This document shows positions 36,424 through 46,538 of a stretch of 64,000 nucleotides of DNA, piece by piece. Each line of letters starts with the position of its first letter. Position 1 is the stretch's first letter. Source of the DNA: PMP191F sp047602185 (GTDB lineage: Bacteria > Bacteroidota > Bacteroidia > Chitinophagales > Chitinophagaceae); the NCBI GenBank assembly GCA_047602185.1, contig JASGHY010000001.1, positions 1,302,001-1,366,000 of the forward strand, written 5' to 3'. A program made the position numbers and the translations under genes. The notes beneath the pieces were generated by a model. That model saw only the letters and a program-made list of their open reading frames with translations. It was not told the origin of the DNA and ran no database searches.

Positions 36424-37494
36424 ATGGCTGTGCAGGCAATCCCCACCATTAAAGACATTGCCCGGCAACTGAATGTCTCAGTTTCCACCGTTTCCCGGGC
36501 TCTCAAAGGACACAAAAGTATTGGCTTACGTACCCAGATGCGGGTAAAACAACTGGCCAGTGAATTAAGGTACCAGCCCAATCTCAATGCCATCTCCTTC
36601 AAACAGAAAAGAACCTTCATTATCGGCGTGCTGATCCCCAGCCTGAAGGAAAGCTTCTTTTCGGAGGCCATCAGTGGTATTGAAGACCTGGCACAACAGC
36701 ACAAATACCATGTACTGATAGCCCAGAGCCATGATGATGTGGATAGGGAAAAACAGGTGTTGGAAGCTATGAAGAACCAACGCGTGGATGGGGTTATAGC
36801 CTCCCTGTCCAAACATACCACTGATTGCTCTCATTTTACGGACCTGGAGCATTTCAATATTCCGGTAGTGTTCTTCGACAGGGTACCCAATCGTACGGAT
36901 GTCAACAAGGTTTACTTCAATATGCATAGTGGCACCAGCGAAGCGGTAGAGTTCCTGTACAACCAGGGGCACCGCCGCATTGCACTGGTCAATGGCCCGG
37001 AGTGCATGTCATCGTCCATTGAACGCACCCATGCCTGGAAAGAAGTGATGGTGAAGAAAAGGATCAAGATCGATATGTCGCTGGTAACATCTACCGATAT
37101 GACGCAGGAAGGCACATTTGCTGCGATGGAGACACTGATGGCCTGTAAGCCACGTCCTACAGCCGTGGTGGCGATGAATGATTATGTGGCGCTGGATATT
37201 ATTCAATATGCACGCAATACAAAACTAAAGGTCAACAAAGATCTCTGTGTGATCAGCTATGCCAATCTTCCGATCACCAATTATCTTGAAACACCGCCAA
37301 TGGCATCGGTAGAACAGTATCCTTATCAACAGGGGGCCAAGGCTACAGAAATTATGATGCACCTGTTACAACATCATGATGATATGGCTGAAAAAGCATG
37401 CAGGCACGTACTCATCAATGGTAACCTCGTGATCCATGAAAAAAAGCAACGTTCAAAATCTATACCCATAAAAATAGCGCAACCGGTTGTGTGA
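36424..37494 (+). CDS. LacI family transcriptional regulator
   Basis: Protein of 356 residues. The N-terminal HTH (residues 7-55: PTIKDIARQLNVSVSTVSRA, then LKGHKSIG and ASELRYQPN) is canonical for LacI/GalR proteins, followed by a hinge and a periplasmic-binding-type sensor domain (IGVLIPSLKESFFSEAISGI). The ligand is probably a sugar or sugar phosphate. It lies between the hybrid sensor and the CHRD/SusCD operon. Two palindromes of the type such regulators bind overlap its last codons and its terminator (37480-37510), suggesting control of the downstream genes or of itself. Confidence 0.9.
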   Translation: MAVQAIPTIKDIARQLNVSVSTVSRALKGHKSIGLRTQMRVKQLASELRYQPNLNAISFKQKRTFIIGVLIPSLKESFFSEAISGIEDLAQQHKYHVLIAQSHDDVDREKQVLEAMKNQRVDGVIASLSKHTTDCSHFTDLEHFNIPVVFFDRVPNRTDVNKVYFNMHSGTSEAVEFLYNQGHRRIALVNGPECMSSSIERTHAWKEVMVKKRIKIDMSLVTSTDMTQEGTFAAMETLMACKPRPTAVVAMNDYVALDIIQYARNTKLKVNKDLCVISYANLPITNYLETPPMASVEQYPYQQGAKATEIMMHLLQHHDDMAEKACRHVLINGNLVIHEKKQRSKSIPIKIAQPVV

Positions 37495-37510
37495 CCATAT
37501 CAAACGTTTG
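37480..37510. promoter_or_regulatory. Two LacI-type palindromes
   Basis: CAACCGGTTG at 37480-37489 and CAAACGTTTG at 37501-37510 are both perfect 10-base palindromes with the central CG typical of LacI-family operators. Their centres are 21 bases apart, two turns of the helix, placing them on the same face. The first lies in the last codons of the regulator gene. The second also forms part of the terminator stem that follows, so its presence could reflect that structure instead. Confidence 0.5.
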
Positions 37511-37532
37511 CGTTATTGCGCACGTTTTTTTT
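37502..37532 (+). terminator. Terminator of the lacI-type gene
   Basis: AAACG plus TGCG pair with CGCA plus CGTTT around a 6-base loop, with a 2-base bulge, followed by an eight-T run. It begins 8 bases past the stop codon. The palindrome CAAACGTTTG is embedded in its 5' arm. Confidence 0.65.
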
Positions 37533-37859
37533 CTACAACCTCAACTTGTATTTTTAAACAGTGAATGAACAGCAAGTGATGTAATTGTTAAGAACCACTA
37601 TTATCCTTCTATCCGGTATCCATTTCACCAACACTCCGTTGGTGCTGATATAAAGGGAAACATTGTCCCAACCCTGTTCCGCATTACATACTGAACTATG
37701 TAACTGAAAAGTTGTGTGTGTCAGCACGACAGGGTATTCTATTGTATGCACGAAACTGAAAGATAAATAACCAAAACGAAACTGTATGCAACATCCAGCC
37801 AGCATTCCCATTCAATCCATCCCGGTAACCCTTTACTGTTTAACACAAAACACTGTATT
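37533..37859. other. Spacer upstream of the CHRD/SusCD operon
   Basis: Unique sequence without repeat words. It holds the hairpin CACCAAC/GTTGGTG at 37626-37644 and an inverted repeat TTACATA-N6-TATGTAA at 37684-37703 that could bind a regulator. No good match to TAnnTTTG is seen, so the promoter of the operon is not located. Confidence 0.4.
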
Positions 37860-38678
37860 ATGATCAAACCCATTATCCGGTGTTGTATACCGGTACTGGC
37901 AGTATTGCTTTTGTACGCCTGTCAGAAAAAAGACACCGTTGCCGAAACTGCTTACTTAAGGAAATACTGGAACGAAACGGCCAGTAGCAATTACGAAGTA
38001 CCGATCAGCCGTACTACTGCTATTACAGCTCACATGTTCCTGAACCTGATGACTGATAATGTTTTTTACTATGATATCCTGGTAGATACTACGCTTGGTA
38101 CCGATGTACTGTCTGGTGCCGGCTTGTATTATGGTACTGCTGCCAGCAAAGGCGATCTGATGACAGATCTGAAACCTGTTATTAATGGCAGGCATATCTC
38201 CGGTAATATAACATTAACCAGTCAACAGGCTGAAGCAATGATGAGTCAGCCTATGTTCCTCAATGTACAGTCTAAAACATTTTCCAACGGACTGCTGCGT
38301 TTACAATTGGAAAAGAATATTGACTGGTACCAGGATGTACCCCTGGATGGAGGCTCTGTAGTACCTGCTGTAACCACTGCAGCCACCGGCAAAGTGGTAC
38401 TACGTATGACAACAGATAAAGTACTGCATTACCAGGTGATCATTAATAATGTACCTGCCACAGATGCATTAAAAGAAACGCACCTGCATACCGGTGCAGC
38501 AGGTACCAATGGTACACTCACGTACACATTTGCCACAACAGCAGCAGACTATAACGCCGTGAAATCAATAACAGGGTTAGCCGACGCTACCATTTCCACG
38601 CTCAAAACTGCTGCCTGTTATATAGATGTGCATTCTGCTACCTACACCGCAGGTTTGCTGCGCGGACAACTGAGGTAG
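37860..38678 (+). CDS. CHRD-domain lipoprotein
   Basis: Exported lipoprotein of 272 residues. The signal peptide ends in the lipobox LLLYAC, so Cys21 would be lipidated. Two CHRD-like domains follow (about 40-150 and 160-272), the second with the family signature TTAATGKVVLRM, then THLHTGAAGTNG and YIDVHSATYTAGLLRGQLR. CHRD domains are immunoglobulin-like and were first seen in chordin; in bacteria their function is unknown. It is the first gene of the operon carrying the two SusCD pairs, 33 bases before the first SusC gene, so it may sit at the cell surface with them. Confidence 0.8.
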   Translation: MIKPIIRCCIPVLAVLLLYACQKKDTVAETAYLRKYWNETASSNYEVPISRTTAITAHMFLNLMTDNVFYYDILVDTTLGTDVLSGAGLYYGTAASKGDLMTDLKPVINGRHISGNITLTSQQAEAMMSQPMFLNVQSKTFSNGLLRLQLEKNIDWYQDVPLDGGSVVPAVTTAATGKVVLRMTTDKVLHYQVIINNVPATDALKETHLHTGAAGTNGTLTYTFATTAADYNAVKSITGLADATISTLKTAACYIDVHSATYTAGLLRGQLR

Positions 38679-38711
38679 CTTAATCATTATCACAAAACTC
38701 CCGAAACAACT

Positions 38712-41700
38712 ATGCACACAAATACTTTTATGATACGTTGCCTGCTTACTATGGCTACGCTGTTTCCGGCAGCCTATAGCCAGGCAGGCATTGCAGCCAT
38801 GCCTCCGCAGGTAGCAGATACCACCGCCAAAACCATTAAAGGTGTGGTGAACGATGCGGAAGGGCATATACTGGCTGAAGTGGACATTACCAATAAACGC
38901 ACACAGGAAACAGTACAATCTTCCAAAGATGGCTCTTTCAGTATAGATGCAACACCGGCAGACGAACTGGAGCTTACGATGGAAGGTTTTGCTACTATTA
39001 CTTATACTGTAACAGGTAAAGAAAACGGTGTATTGCAACTGGTACTGCACGAACAATCACTGGCGGCTGCAAAAAACGTACAGATGTCTTATGGCATCCG
39101 CAGGGCCGACCAGGTTACTTCCTCCTTCGATGTGATCTATAATCGTGAACTGATCAAATCGCCGGTAGTGGACATTACCAATGCGCTTTCCGGAAGACTG
39201 GCAGGTTTATACACCTTACAACAAGGTGCTACACCCGGTAGCGAACAGGCTGCTATTTACCTGCGCGGAGTTACCAGTCCGTTGATCGTCATTGATGGTA
39301 TTCCCCGTAATTACACCTTGCTCAATCCCAATGAAATTGAAAGCATCACTGTATTAAAGGATGGTTTATCTGCCAACCTGTATGGCATCCGTGCCAGCAA
39401 TGGCGCCTTGCTTATCAATACACGCAAAGGAGTACCGGGCAAACAGGTGATCTCATTCACGGCACAATACGGCATACAAAAGCCTACCAAACTGCCATCT
39501 TATCTCCATGCTTATGATTATGCAAGCTTGTTCAATGAGGCACTGGCCAATGATGGCAAACCGGCTCAGTACACCAATGCAGATCTGCAGGCTTACAAAG
39601 ATGGCTCAGATCCTTATGGTCACCCGGATGTAAACTGGCAAAAACAGGTATTGCGCAACCAGATGAGCATGGCACGTTACAGTGCTGATGTATCTGGCGG
39701 GGGCAAATTTGCACAGTACTACCTGGCGCTCGATCATGTGAACCAGCAGGGCGTTTTTGTTACTGACAAATCGAAGAATACCTACAATACCAATAACGAT
39801 TACAAACAGTACAGCATCCGCAGCAATGTAATGATGAATGTAAACAGCACCCTGAAGGCCTATCTCAATGTATTTGCGTTGATCAGGAATGGCAATCAGC
39901 CCGGTGTTGGAACATCCGCTATCTTTTCCGATCTGCTGAATGTACCCAACAATGCCTATCCTGTTTTCAACCCGGATGGGTCTTATGGAGGTACTACAGA
40001 ACGTACTACCAACCTGTATGCACGTACCGTGAACAGTGGTTATATATCTACTTACAACAGGAACTTATATGCAGATGTAGGCTTACAGAAAAGCCTGGAT
40101 GCTGTGACCAAAGGATTATGGATAAGAGCTAAGGCTTCTTTCGGTACTGATCTTACAGAAACTATTAACCGTTCCAAAACATTCGCTACCTACAAAATGA
40201 ACGTGGACCCGGTTTCTGGTGATACTACTTATACCAAGTTCAATACAGATGGTACCCAGAACAACAGTGGCAGTATTTCCAGCCAAACACGTAATAACTA
40301 CTGGGACGTTACGCTTGGTTACGATAAATCACTGGCTGGCGGGCATACTATTGCGGCAAGGGCTATTGCAAGCAGCCAGCAATATGGCATCAGCGGACAA
40401 CTGCCCACTGTTTATACAACCTATTCAGTGAACGGGCAGTACAACTATAAGAACAGGTATGATGTGGAATTGTCTGTTACTGCCAATAAGCAAAACCTCT
40501 ATCCCAAACATCATGATTTGGGTGTATTTCCGGCAGCAGGGCTGGGCTGGACCATCAGCAATGAGAACTGGTTCCCCCGTACAAAAGTGTTGAACAGCCT
40601 GCGCCTCAAAGCCTCTTATGGCCGTACCGGTATGGATGATATTGGTTACTATGTATACAGCCAGTTTTATGGCAGCGCTACAGGCTATACATTGGGCGTA
40701 TCACCCACTTCCTCCAGCGGTGCGTCAGAATCTACACTGGCCAATCCATATATAACATGGGAAAAGGCTGATAAATTCAACATAGGTATCAGCACTACCT
40801 TACTGGGCAACAAACTGCGTGCAGAAGTAGAGTATTATAATGACACTTACTTTGATCTTGTACAAACACGTGGCCGCTCGTTGGCTTCCATTGGCGCCAC
40901 TTATCCCGATGAAAATATCGGGAAGAACAGGTATTACGGTATTGATCTTACCCTGCAATATGAAAACAATGCCGGTGCTGTAAAATACTATGCTGGTTTA
41001 AAACTGGGTACGCGTCAGAGTAAAGTGATCTTTATGGATGAGGTAGATCGCAGGTATAGCTGGATGGAGCGCACAGGACAGAAGGTAGGACAGCTTTATG
41101 GCTATGTGGCAGAAGGTTTTTATAGTGCCAGTGATATCACCAATAAAATAGCTACGCTGGAAGGCTATACACCGGTAGCGGGTGATATAAAATACAAGGA
41201 CCTCAACAACGATGGCGTTATCAACCGCTATGACATTGCTGCCATCGGTAATACAAAACCATTTATCAGCGCAGGTTTCCAGGCAGGAGTGGAGTACAAA
41301 GGAGTATCACTCAGTTTCCTGCTGCAGGGAGTAATGAACCGCGACCTGATGCTCAATTCTACTGATTACGAATTCCAGGCAGTTTCAGGCGGTGGTTATA
41401 CACAGGCACAACAGCACCATCTTGGTCGCTGGACACCGGCTACGGCAGCTACTGCTACCTATCCGCGTCTCAGTGTTGGCAGCAATGCCAATAACCAGAC
41501 CACTTCTACATTCTGGTTGCACAAAGGCGATTACCTGCGCCTCAAGAACGTAGAGCTTTCCTGGTCGCTGCCACGCAAATGGGTAAATGCAGTAAAACTG
41601 GGTGGCGCACGCCTGTTTGTCAATGGCTTTAACCTGCTCACGTTTACACAGGTTGACAGGCTGGACCCGGAATATCCTTATGCTACCGGCTATCCTAACC

Positions 41701-41738
41701 TCAAAAGCTTTAATGCAGGTTTCAGTATCAAATTTTAA
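38712..41738 (+). CDS. SusC/RagA-type TonB-dependent receptor, first pair
   Basis: Outer-membrane receptor of 1008 residues. After the signal peptide come a carboxypeptidase-regulatory-like domain (~42-115, IKGVVNDAEGHILAEVDITN), the plug domain (~135-240, with ALSGRLAGLYTLQQG and IESITVLKDGLSANLYGIRA) and the 22-strand barrel that ends in a C-terminal Phe (KF). It differs from standard SusC proteins in lacking the VVVGYG segment, which is replaced by QMSYGIRRADQVTSS. It imports a ligand delivered by the SusD protein encoded 24 bases downstream. Confidence 0.9.
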   Translation: MHTNTFMIRCLLTMATLFPAAYSQAGIAAMPPQVADTTAKTIKGVVNDAEGHILAEVDITNKRTQETVQSSKDGSFSIDATPADELELTMEGFATITYTVTGKENGVLQLVLHEQSLAAAKNVQMSYGIRRADQVTSSFDVIYNRELIKSPVVDITNALSGRLAGLYTLQQGATPGSEQAAIYLRGVTSPLIVIDGIPRNYTLLNPNEIESITVLKDGLSANLYGIRASNGALLINTRKGVPGKQVISFTAQYGIQKPTKLPSYLHAYDYASLFNEALANDGKPAQYTNADLQAYKDGSDPYGHPDVNWQKQVLRNQMSMARYSADVSGGGKFAQYYLALDHVNQQGVFVTDKSKNTYNTNNDYKQYSIRSNVMMNVNSTLKAYLNVFALIRNGNQPGVGTSAIFSDLLNVPNNAYPVFNPDGSYGGTTERTTNLYARTVNSGYISTYNRNLYADVGLQKSLDAVTKGLWIRAKASFGTDLTETINRSKTFATYKMNVDPVSGDTTYTKFNTDGTQNNSGSISSQTRNNYWDVTLGYDKSLAGGHTIAARAIASSQQYGISGQLPTVYTTYSVNGQYNYKNRYDVELSVTANKQNLYPKHHDLGVFPAAGLGWTISNENWFPRTKVLNSLRLKASYGRTGMDDIGYYVYSQFYGSATGYTLGVSPTSSSGASESTLANPYITWEKADKFNIGISTTLLGNKLRAEVEYYNDTYFDLVQTRGRSLASIGATYPDENIGKNRYYGIDLTLQYENNAGAVKYYAGLKLGTRQSKVIFMDEVDRRYSWMERTGQKVGQLYGYVAEGFYSASDITNKIATLEGYTPVAGDIKYKDLNNDGVINRYDIAAIGNTKPFISAGFQAGVEYKGVSLSFLLQGVMNRDLMLNSTDYEFQAVSGGGYTQAQQHHLGRWTPATAATATYPRLSVGSNANNQTTSTFWLHKGDYLRLKNVELSWSLPRKWVNAVKLGGARLFVNGFNLLTFTQVDRLDPEYPYATGYPNLKSFNAGFSIKF

Positions 41739-41761
41739 CAACCGTTGGTAAAAGCAATTAT

Positions 41762-43387
41762 ATGAAACGTTTTTTCCTGTACATCTTTCTGCCGGCTGTT
41801 ATACTGGCTACGGCCTGTAAAAAAACAGCAGAAGGTTACCCGCTGGAACGCTGGGACGAAGATGTTGTATTTGACCCTACAGACAGTGTAGGCAGTTATG
41901 CCAGCCAGTTCCTCATGAATGTATATTCTTACCTGCCCAATAGCTTCGCCGGCGTAAGCAGCAATGCATTGCTGGATGCCGGTACTGATGATGCGGTCTA
42001 TCGCTACCCGGGCAGTACTATTGAGATCTTTGTAAATGGTGCATGGACTTCCTGGAACATGCCGGATAACGTATGGAGTAAATACTATACCGGTATCCGC
42101 AGGGCCAATATCTTTTTAAAGAACATAGGAGGAGTGCCTTTAAAAACGGCCAGCCTTAAACCACAGTGGAAAGCTGAAGCCCGTTTTCTGCGTGCCATGT
42201 TCTATTTCGAACTGGTAAAGCGCTGGGGAGGTGTTCCCATTATCGGCGATACGGTGTACCGGTTGGAAGACAATGTTGATCTTCCCCGCAACACCTACGA
42301 TGAATGTATTCAATACATCGCCAATGAATGCGATAGCGTACAGGACAAACTGCTGAAAGAAAACACCATTGCTGATGGCGATTGGGGACGTATTACCCGT
42401 ACCGCAGCTTTATCATTGAAGGCGAGAGCACTGTTGTATGCTGCCAGCCCGCTCAACAACACCACCAATGATCTCAGTAAATGGAAAAAAGCCGTGGATG
42501 CTTCCAAAGCCATTGTAGACCTGGGTACTCATTCATTGTACTCAGCTTACAATACCATGTTTGTTACCCGTAAAACCACCGAGACCATCCTGGGTTATCA
42601 GTCAGGAACGGGTTACGGTCTTGAAACCAATAATGGCCCTACAGGCTATTCAGGTACCGGTGCAGGCAATGGCCTCAATAATCCTACACAAAACCTGGTA
42701 GATGCTTTTCCTATGAAAAACGGTAAAGCGATCACAGAAACAGGTTCAGGATATGACCCGCAGAACCCTTATACCAACAGGGATCCCCGTCTTGGATATA
42801 CCATCCTGTACAATACAACCACCTGGTTAAACAGGGCGGTGGAGCTCTACAACGGTGGCCGTGATTACAGTGGTACACAAACAGGCTATTACATGCGTAA
42901 GTTCCTGGGAGCATTTACTACCAGTACTGCCTATTCAGCTACCAATCACAATGCAATGATCTTCCGCTATGCAGAAACACTGCTCAACTATGCAGAAGCA
43001 TTGAATGAATACAACAGTGCGCCACCCGAAGCTGCATTCACTGCAGTAGAAGCTATCCGTCAGCGTGCCGGTCTGTCGCCTTACACTATTTCCCGCTCAC
43101 TGAACCAGGCTGATTTCAGGAAGCTGGTACGCAATGAACGTCGTCTTGAACTGGCTTTTGAAGAACATCGTTTCTGGGATATCCGCCGCTGGAAAATAGC
43201 GCCTGAGGTACTGAACGCAACCGTACTGAAGGGCATCAACATTACTAAGAATGGTACCACTTACAGCTACGATTACAACAGGAATGTAATTACCACTACA
43301 GCCTGGAACGATCGCATGTACCTGTATCCCATTCCCATTGCAGAAATGGAGAAAAGCAAAAAGCTGGTACAGAACCCGGGATGGTAA
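41762..43387 (+). CDS. SusD/RagB-type lipoprotein, first pair
   Basis: Surface lipoprotein of 541 residues, with lipobox ILATAC near residue 19 and the TPR-rich SusD fold: RRANIFLKNIG, AEARFLRAMFYFELVKRWGG and the C-terminal RNERRLELAFEEHRFWDIRRW signature. It binds the ligand and hands it to the SusC barrel. The ligand cannot be deduced. It shares the operon with the upstream SusC and the next SusC gene, 29 bases downstream. Confidence 0.92.
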   Translation: MKRFFLYIFLPAVILATACKKTAEGYPLERWDEDVVFDPTDSVGSYASQFLMNVYSYLPNSFAGVSSNALLDAGTDDAVYRYPGSTIEIFVNGAWTSWNMPDNVWSKYYTGIRRANIFLKNIGGVPLKTASLKPQWKAEARFLRAMFYFELVKRWGGVPIIGDTVYRLEDNVDLPRNTYDECIQYIANECDSVQDKLLKENTIADGDWGRITRTAALSLKARALLYAASPLNNTTNDLSKWKKAVDASKAIVDLGTHSLYSAYNTMFVTRKTTETILGYQSGTGYGLETNNGPTGYSGTGAGNGLNNPTQNLVDAFPMKNGKAITETGSGYDPQNPYTNRDPRLGYTILYNTTTWLNRAVELYNGGRDYSGTQTGYYMRKFLGAFTTSTAYSATNHNAMIFRYAETLLNYAEALNEYNSAPPEAAFTAVEAIRQRAGLSPYTISRSLNQADFRKLVRNERRLELAFEEHRFWDIRRWKIAPEVLNATVLKGINITKNGTTYSYDYNRNVITTTAWNDRMYLYPIPIAEMEKSKKLVQNPGW

Positions 43388-43416
43388 AAATATAAACACA
43401 CAATAACGCTACTGCT

Positions 43417-46400
43417 ATGTATAAAATAACTGCTTATTTACTGGTAATGCTTTGCGCAGCGCAACTGGCATTTGCACAGGGCAGGGTGGTAAAAGGTACG
43501 GTGACGGACGGCAACAACCCGGTTGCAGCCGTTACAGTATCAGAAAAAAGCCACCCCAATAATTCCGTGATGACGGATGAGAACGGTAAGTTCACTATTA
43601 CGATAAAAGATCCTGCCAGCCAGCTATTGGAGTTCAGTAGCGTTGGCTATCTCTCGCAAACCGTGGATATAAAAGGAAAGGCCTCGCTCAGCATTACGTT
43701 GCAGGCGGGCCGCAAGGATATGGATGAAGTAATGGTGGTAGGCTATGGCCGTAAAAAGAAGATCACCAACACCGGCGCTGTAAGCATGGTTACCGGCACA
43801 GAAATTCGTCAGAGCCCTGCGGCCAGTTTGCAGAACTCACTGGTAGGTCGCCTGCCCGGTTTCTTTGCCCAGCAACGTTCCGGTCAGCCCGGTAAAGATG
43901 GTGCTGAATTCTATATCCGTGGTATCAGCTCCTACAACTCCAGCGCCAGTCCGCTGATCATTGTAGATGATATTGAAGTAACCTACGACCAGGTGAAAGA
44001 TATTGATCCCAATGAAATTGAAAGTCTCTCCATCCTCAAAGATGCCTCTACTACTGCTGTATACGGTATCAAAGGGGCCAATGGTGTATTGGTGATCGTA
44101 ACCCGCCGTGGTAAAGAAGGTAAGCCCCGTGTTACCTTCCGTAGCGAAGCAGGATGGCAAAAGCCTACCTTATATTTCAACTTTTTGCCGGCATACCAGG
44201 ATCTGCTGCTTATGCGCGAGAAATCACTGGCCAGCAAAGAAGACCCTGTTGGTTCTTATCCTTACCTGTACAGTGATGAGGCTATCCAGAAATACAAAGA
44301 TCATTCAGATCCTTACAGCTATCCCGATGTAAACTGGATAAATGAAGTAACCAAACCCAGCTCATTACAGTTACGCGACAACATCGATATCAGTGGGGGT
44401 ACCAAATCTGTGAAATACTTTATTTCCGGGGGCTATGTGTTCCAGGATGGCATCATGAAGAATTTCAGTAAATCCGAAGGGTACAACAGCAACTACTATT
44501 ACAAACGTTATAACTTCCGTAGCAATCTTGATATCACAGCATCACAGAGCACTACTTTCCGTTTTGACCTCTCCGGTTATTTTGGAGAAACCAATGAACC
44601 CTATGTTGCCGATGCCAATATGACCGGTGGTGCATGGCCTTTGTGGAGACAATTGATGTCTGGTGTATTACCATCATGGGCTTATCCTGTATATAATCCG
44701 GATGGTTCTTATGGTGCAAGATCAGGTTCCGCCATCAACCCCGTTGGTTTACTGCGCCTCATGGGTTACCAGCGTACTTACAACAATAACTTCAACCTGA
44801 ATGTAACCGGCAACCAGAAACTGGACTTTATTGCCAAAGGACTGGCCTTACACGGAACTATTGCCTATACCAGTTATGCCGTAGATTACCGCTCACTGTA
44901 CCGCAATAACTTTCCAGCCTATGATTACAACAGTGCTACAGGCGAATATACCTTGTACAACATCAACCAGGATCTCTATCGTATTCCGCAGCTTACCCTG
45001 TTAAATACGTTGGTAGATGGTACCGTACCAAGCACTAACAAGCGCACCAACATGCAGGCTTCACTGACCTATTCCCGCAGTTTTGGTTCACATAACATCA
45101 ATGTACTGGGTCTGTACAACCAATACTCGTACACTTCAGCTACCAACAGTCCTGCCTATACACCCGAGAACTTCAGGGGCTTTACAGGACGTATCAGTTA
45201 TAACTTCCGTGAAAAATACCTGCTGGAAGCTGTAGCAGGCTACAATGGTACAGACCGTTTTAAAGCCAGCAAACGCTATGGATTTTTCCCTGCTATTTCA
45301 GCAGGCTGGAACATCAGTTCCGAAGAATTCTTCAAAAACATCACTGTTATCGACAACCTGAAGATCCGTGCATCATGGGGCAGGGTAGGTAGCGACCAGA
45401 TAGGCGGTTACCAATACCTGTACGATGAAGTGTACAGCCGCAACAACAGTACCTCATACAATAATGCTTATTCGCTTGGCGAAACCAGTGTAAACATGCC
45501 ATACATCTATCCAAGCTCATTGGGTAACAATGATGTTCGCTGGGAATTAGAAGAGCAGAAGAACCTCGGTATCGATCTGCGCATGTTCAAAAACAGGTTA
45601 TCAGTTACGGCTGATGTATTTGACCGCTATCGTTACGATATTCTTGACAAACCCAAAAGCACACCATCCTTTGCAGGATTGGGCAGCACATTGCCTGCCG
45701 TAAACCTGGGGCGTGTAAGCAACAAAGGTTTTGAAGTAGAGCTTTCTTACCAGGACAAGATCGGGCCGGTTAATTTCTTCTTTAAAGGAAACTATACCTA
45801 TGCAAAGAACAAGATCCTGTTCAGCGACGAAATTGCACCAACTTATCCGCAGCAGGCTACCACGGGCCGTCCCATTGGCCAGTACTTTGGTTATGTATGG
45901 AGCGGCAAATTTTATCGTGACCTGTTGGATATTGATACCAGTGCAGTACAGGATAACCAGACGGTATTACCCGGCGCGCTTAAACTGGTTGATATTAATG
46001 GCGACGGCCATATCAATGATGGGGACAGAACAGCTATCGGCAATCCCAATAAACCTAATACCTATTATGGCTTTAGTGTAGGCTTTGCTTACAAAGGCTT
46101 TGACATCTCTGCATTGTTCCAGGGCACCAAAGGCAGTAGCTTCTATACCGAGATGTTCGCTCTGGGTGTAAACGTAAAAACACAGGATGTACACCAGGGC
46201 AGATGGACACCAGCTACAGCAGATATTGCACAGTTTATGCGACTGGGCGAGGGTGGTGGTCTCAGCAGCGCGCTTAGCACCTACTGGTTGCGTTCTGCCG
46301 ATTACCTGCGCCTGAAAAATGTGGAATTGGGTTATAAGCTCTCCAATGCATTGTGTCGCAGGTTGCATGTAGAAAATGTACGCATCTATGCCAATGGACT

Positions 46401-46530
46401 CAACCTGTACACCTGGTTCAAGCTGAAGATCTACAACATTGACCCGGAAAATACATCTACCAGTACTACAGCCCTTAGTACTTACCCGCAGCAAAAAGTA
46501 TTCAACGCTGGTATCAGTGTTACATTTTAA
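43417..46530 (+). CDS. SusC/RagA-type TonB-dependent receptor, second pair
   Basis: Outer-membrane receptor of 1037 residues. Signal peptide, carboxypeptidase-regulatory-like domain (~22-98), the canonical DEVMVVGYGRKKKITNTGAV start of the plug, plug motifs (LVGRLPGFFAQQRSGQPGKD and IESLSILKDASTTAVYGIKG), and the barrel ending in a C-terminal Phe (TF). It is only distantly similar to the first SusC, so this looks like two different uptake systems in one operon and not a recent duplication. Confidence 0.93.
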   Translation: MYKITAYLLVMLCAAQLAFAQGRVVKGTVTDGNNPVAAVTVSEKSHPNNSVMTDENGKFTITIKDPASQLLEFSSVGYLSQTVDIKGKASLSITLQAGRKDMDEVMVVGYGRKKKITNTGAVSMVTGTEIRQSPAASLQNSLVGRLPGFFAQQRSGQPGKDGAEFYIRGISSYNSSASPLIIVDDIEVTYDQVKDIDPNEIESLSILKDASTTAVYGIKGANGVLVIVTRRGKEGKPRVTFRSEAGWQKPTLYFNFLPAYQDLLLMREKSLASKEDPVGSYPYLYSDEAIQKYKDHSDPYSYPDVNWINEVTKPSSLQLRDNIDISGGTKSVKYFISGGYVFQDGIMKNFSKSEGYNSNYYYKRYNFRSNLDITASQSTTFRFDLSGYFGETNEPYVADANMTGGAWPLWRQLMSGVLPSWAYPVYNPDGSYGARSGSAINPVGLLRLMGYQRTYNNNFNLNVTGNQKLDFIAKGLALHGTIAYTSYAVDYRSLYRNNFPAYDYNSATGEYTLYNINQDLYRIPQLTLLNTLVDGTVPSTNKRTNMQASLTYSRSFGSHNINVLGLYNQYSYTSATNSPAYTPENFRGFTGRISYNFREKYLLEAVAGYNGTDRFKASKRYGFFPAISAGWNISSEEFFKNITVIDNLKIRASWGRVGSDQIGGYQYLYDEVYSRNNSTSYNNAYSLGETSVNMPYIYPSSLGNNDVRWELEEQKNLGIDLRMFKNRLSVTADVFDRYRYDILDKPKSTPSFAGLGSTLPAVNLGRVSNKGFEVELSYQDKIGPVNFFFKGNYTYAKNKILFSDEIAPTYPQQATTGRPIGQYFGYVWSGKFYRDLLDIDTSAVQDNQTVLPGALKLVDINGDGHINDGDRTAIGNPNKPNTYYGFSVGFAYKGFDISALFQGTKGSSFYTEMFALGVNVKTQDVHQGRWTPATADIAQFMRLGEGGGLSSALSTYWLRSADYLRLKNVELGYKLSNALCRRLHVENVRIYANGLNLYTWFKLKIYNIDPENTSTSTTALSTYPQQKVFNAGISVTF

Positions 46531-46538
46531 AAATTAAG

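Noticed and set aside
37554..37811. 85-codon minus-strand frame in the spacer after the LacI-type gene
   Set aside because: No recognisable motif, no promoter or start context, and it would face the operon promoter region.
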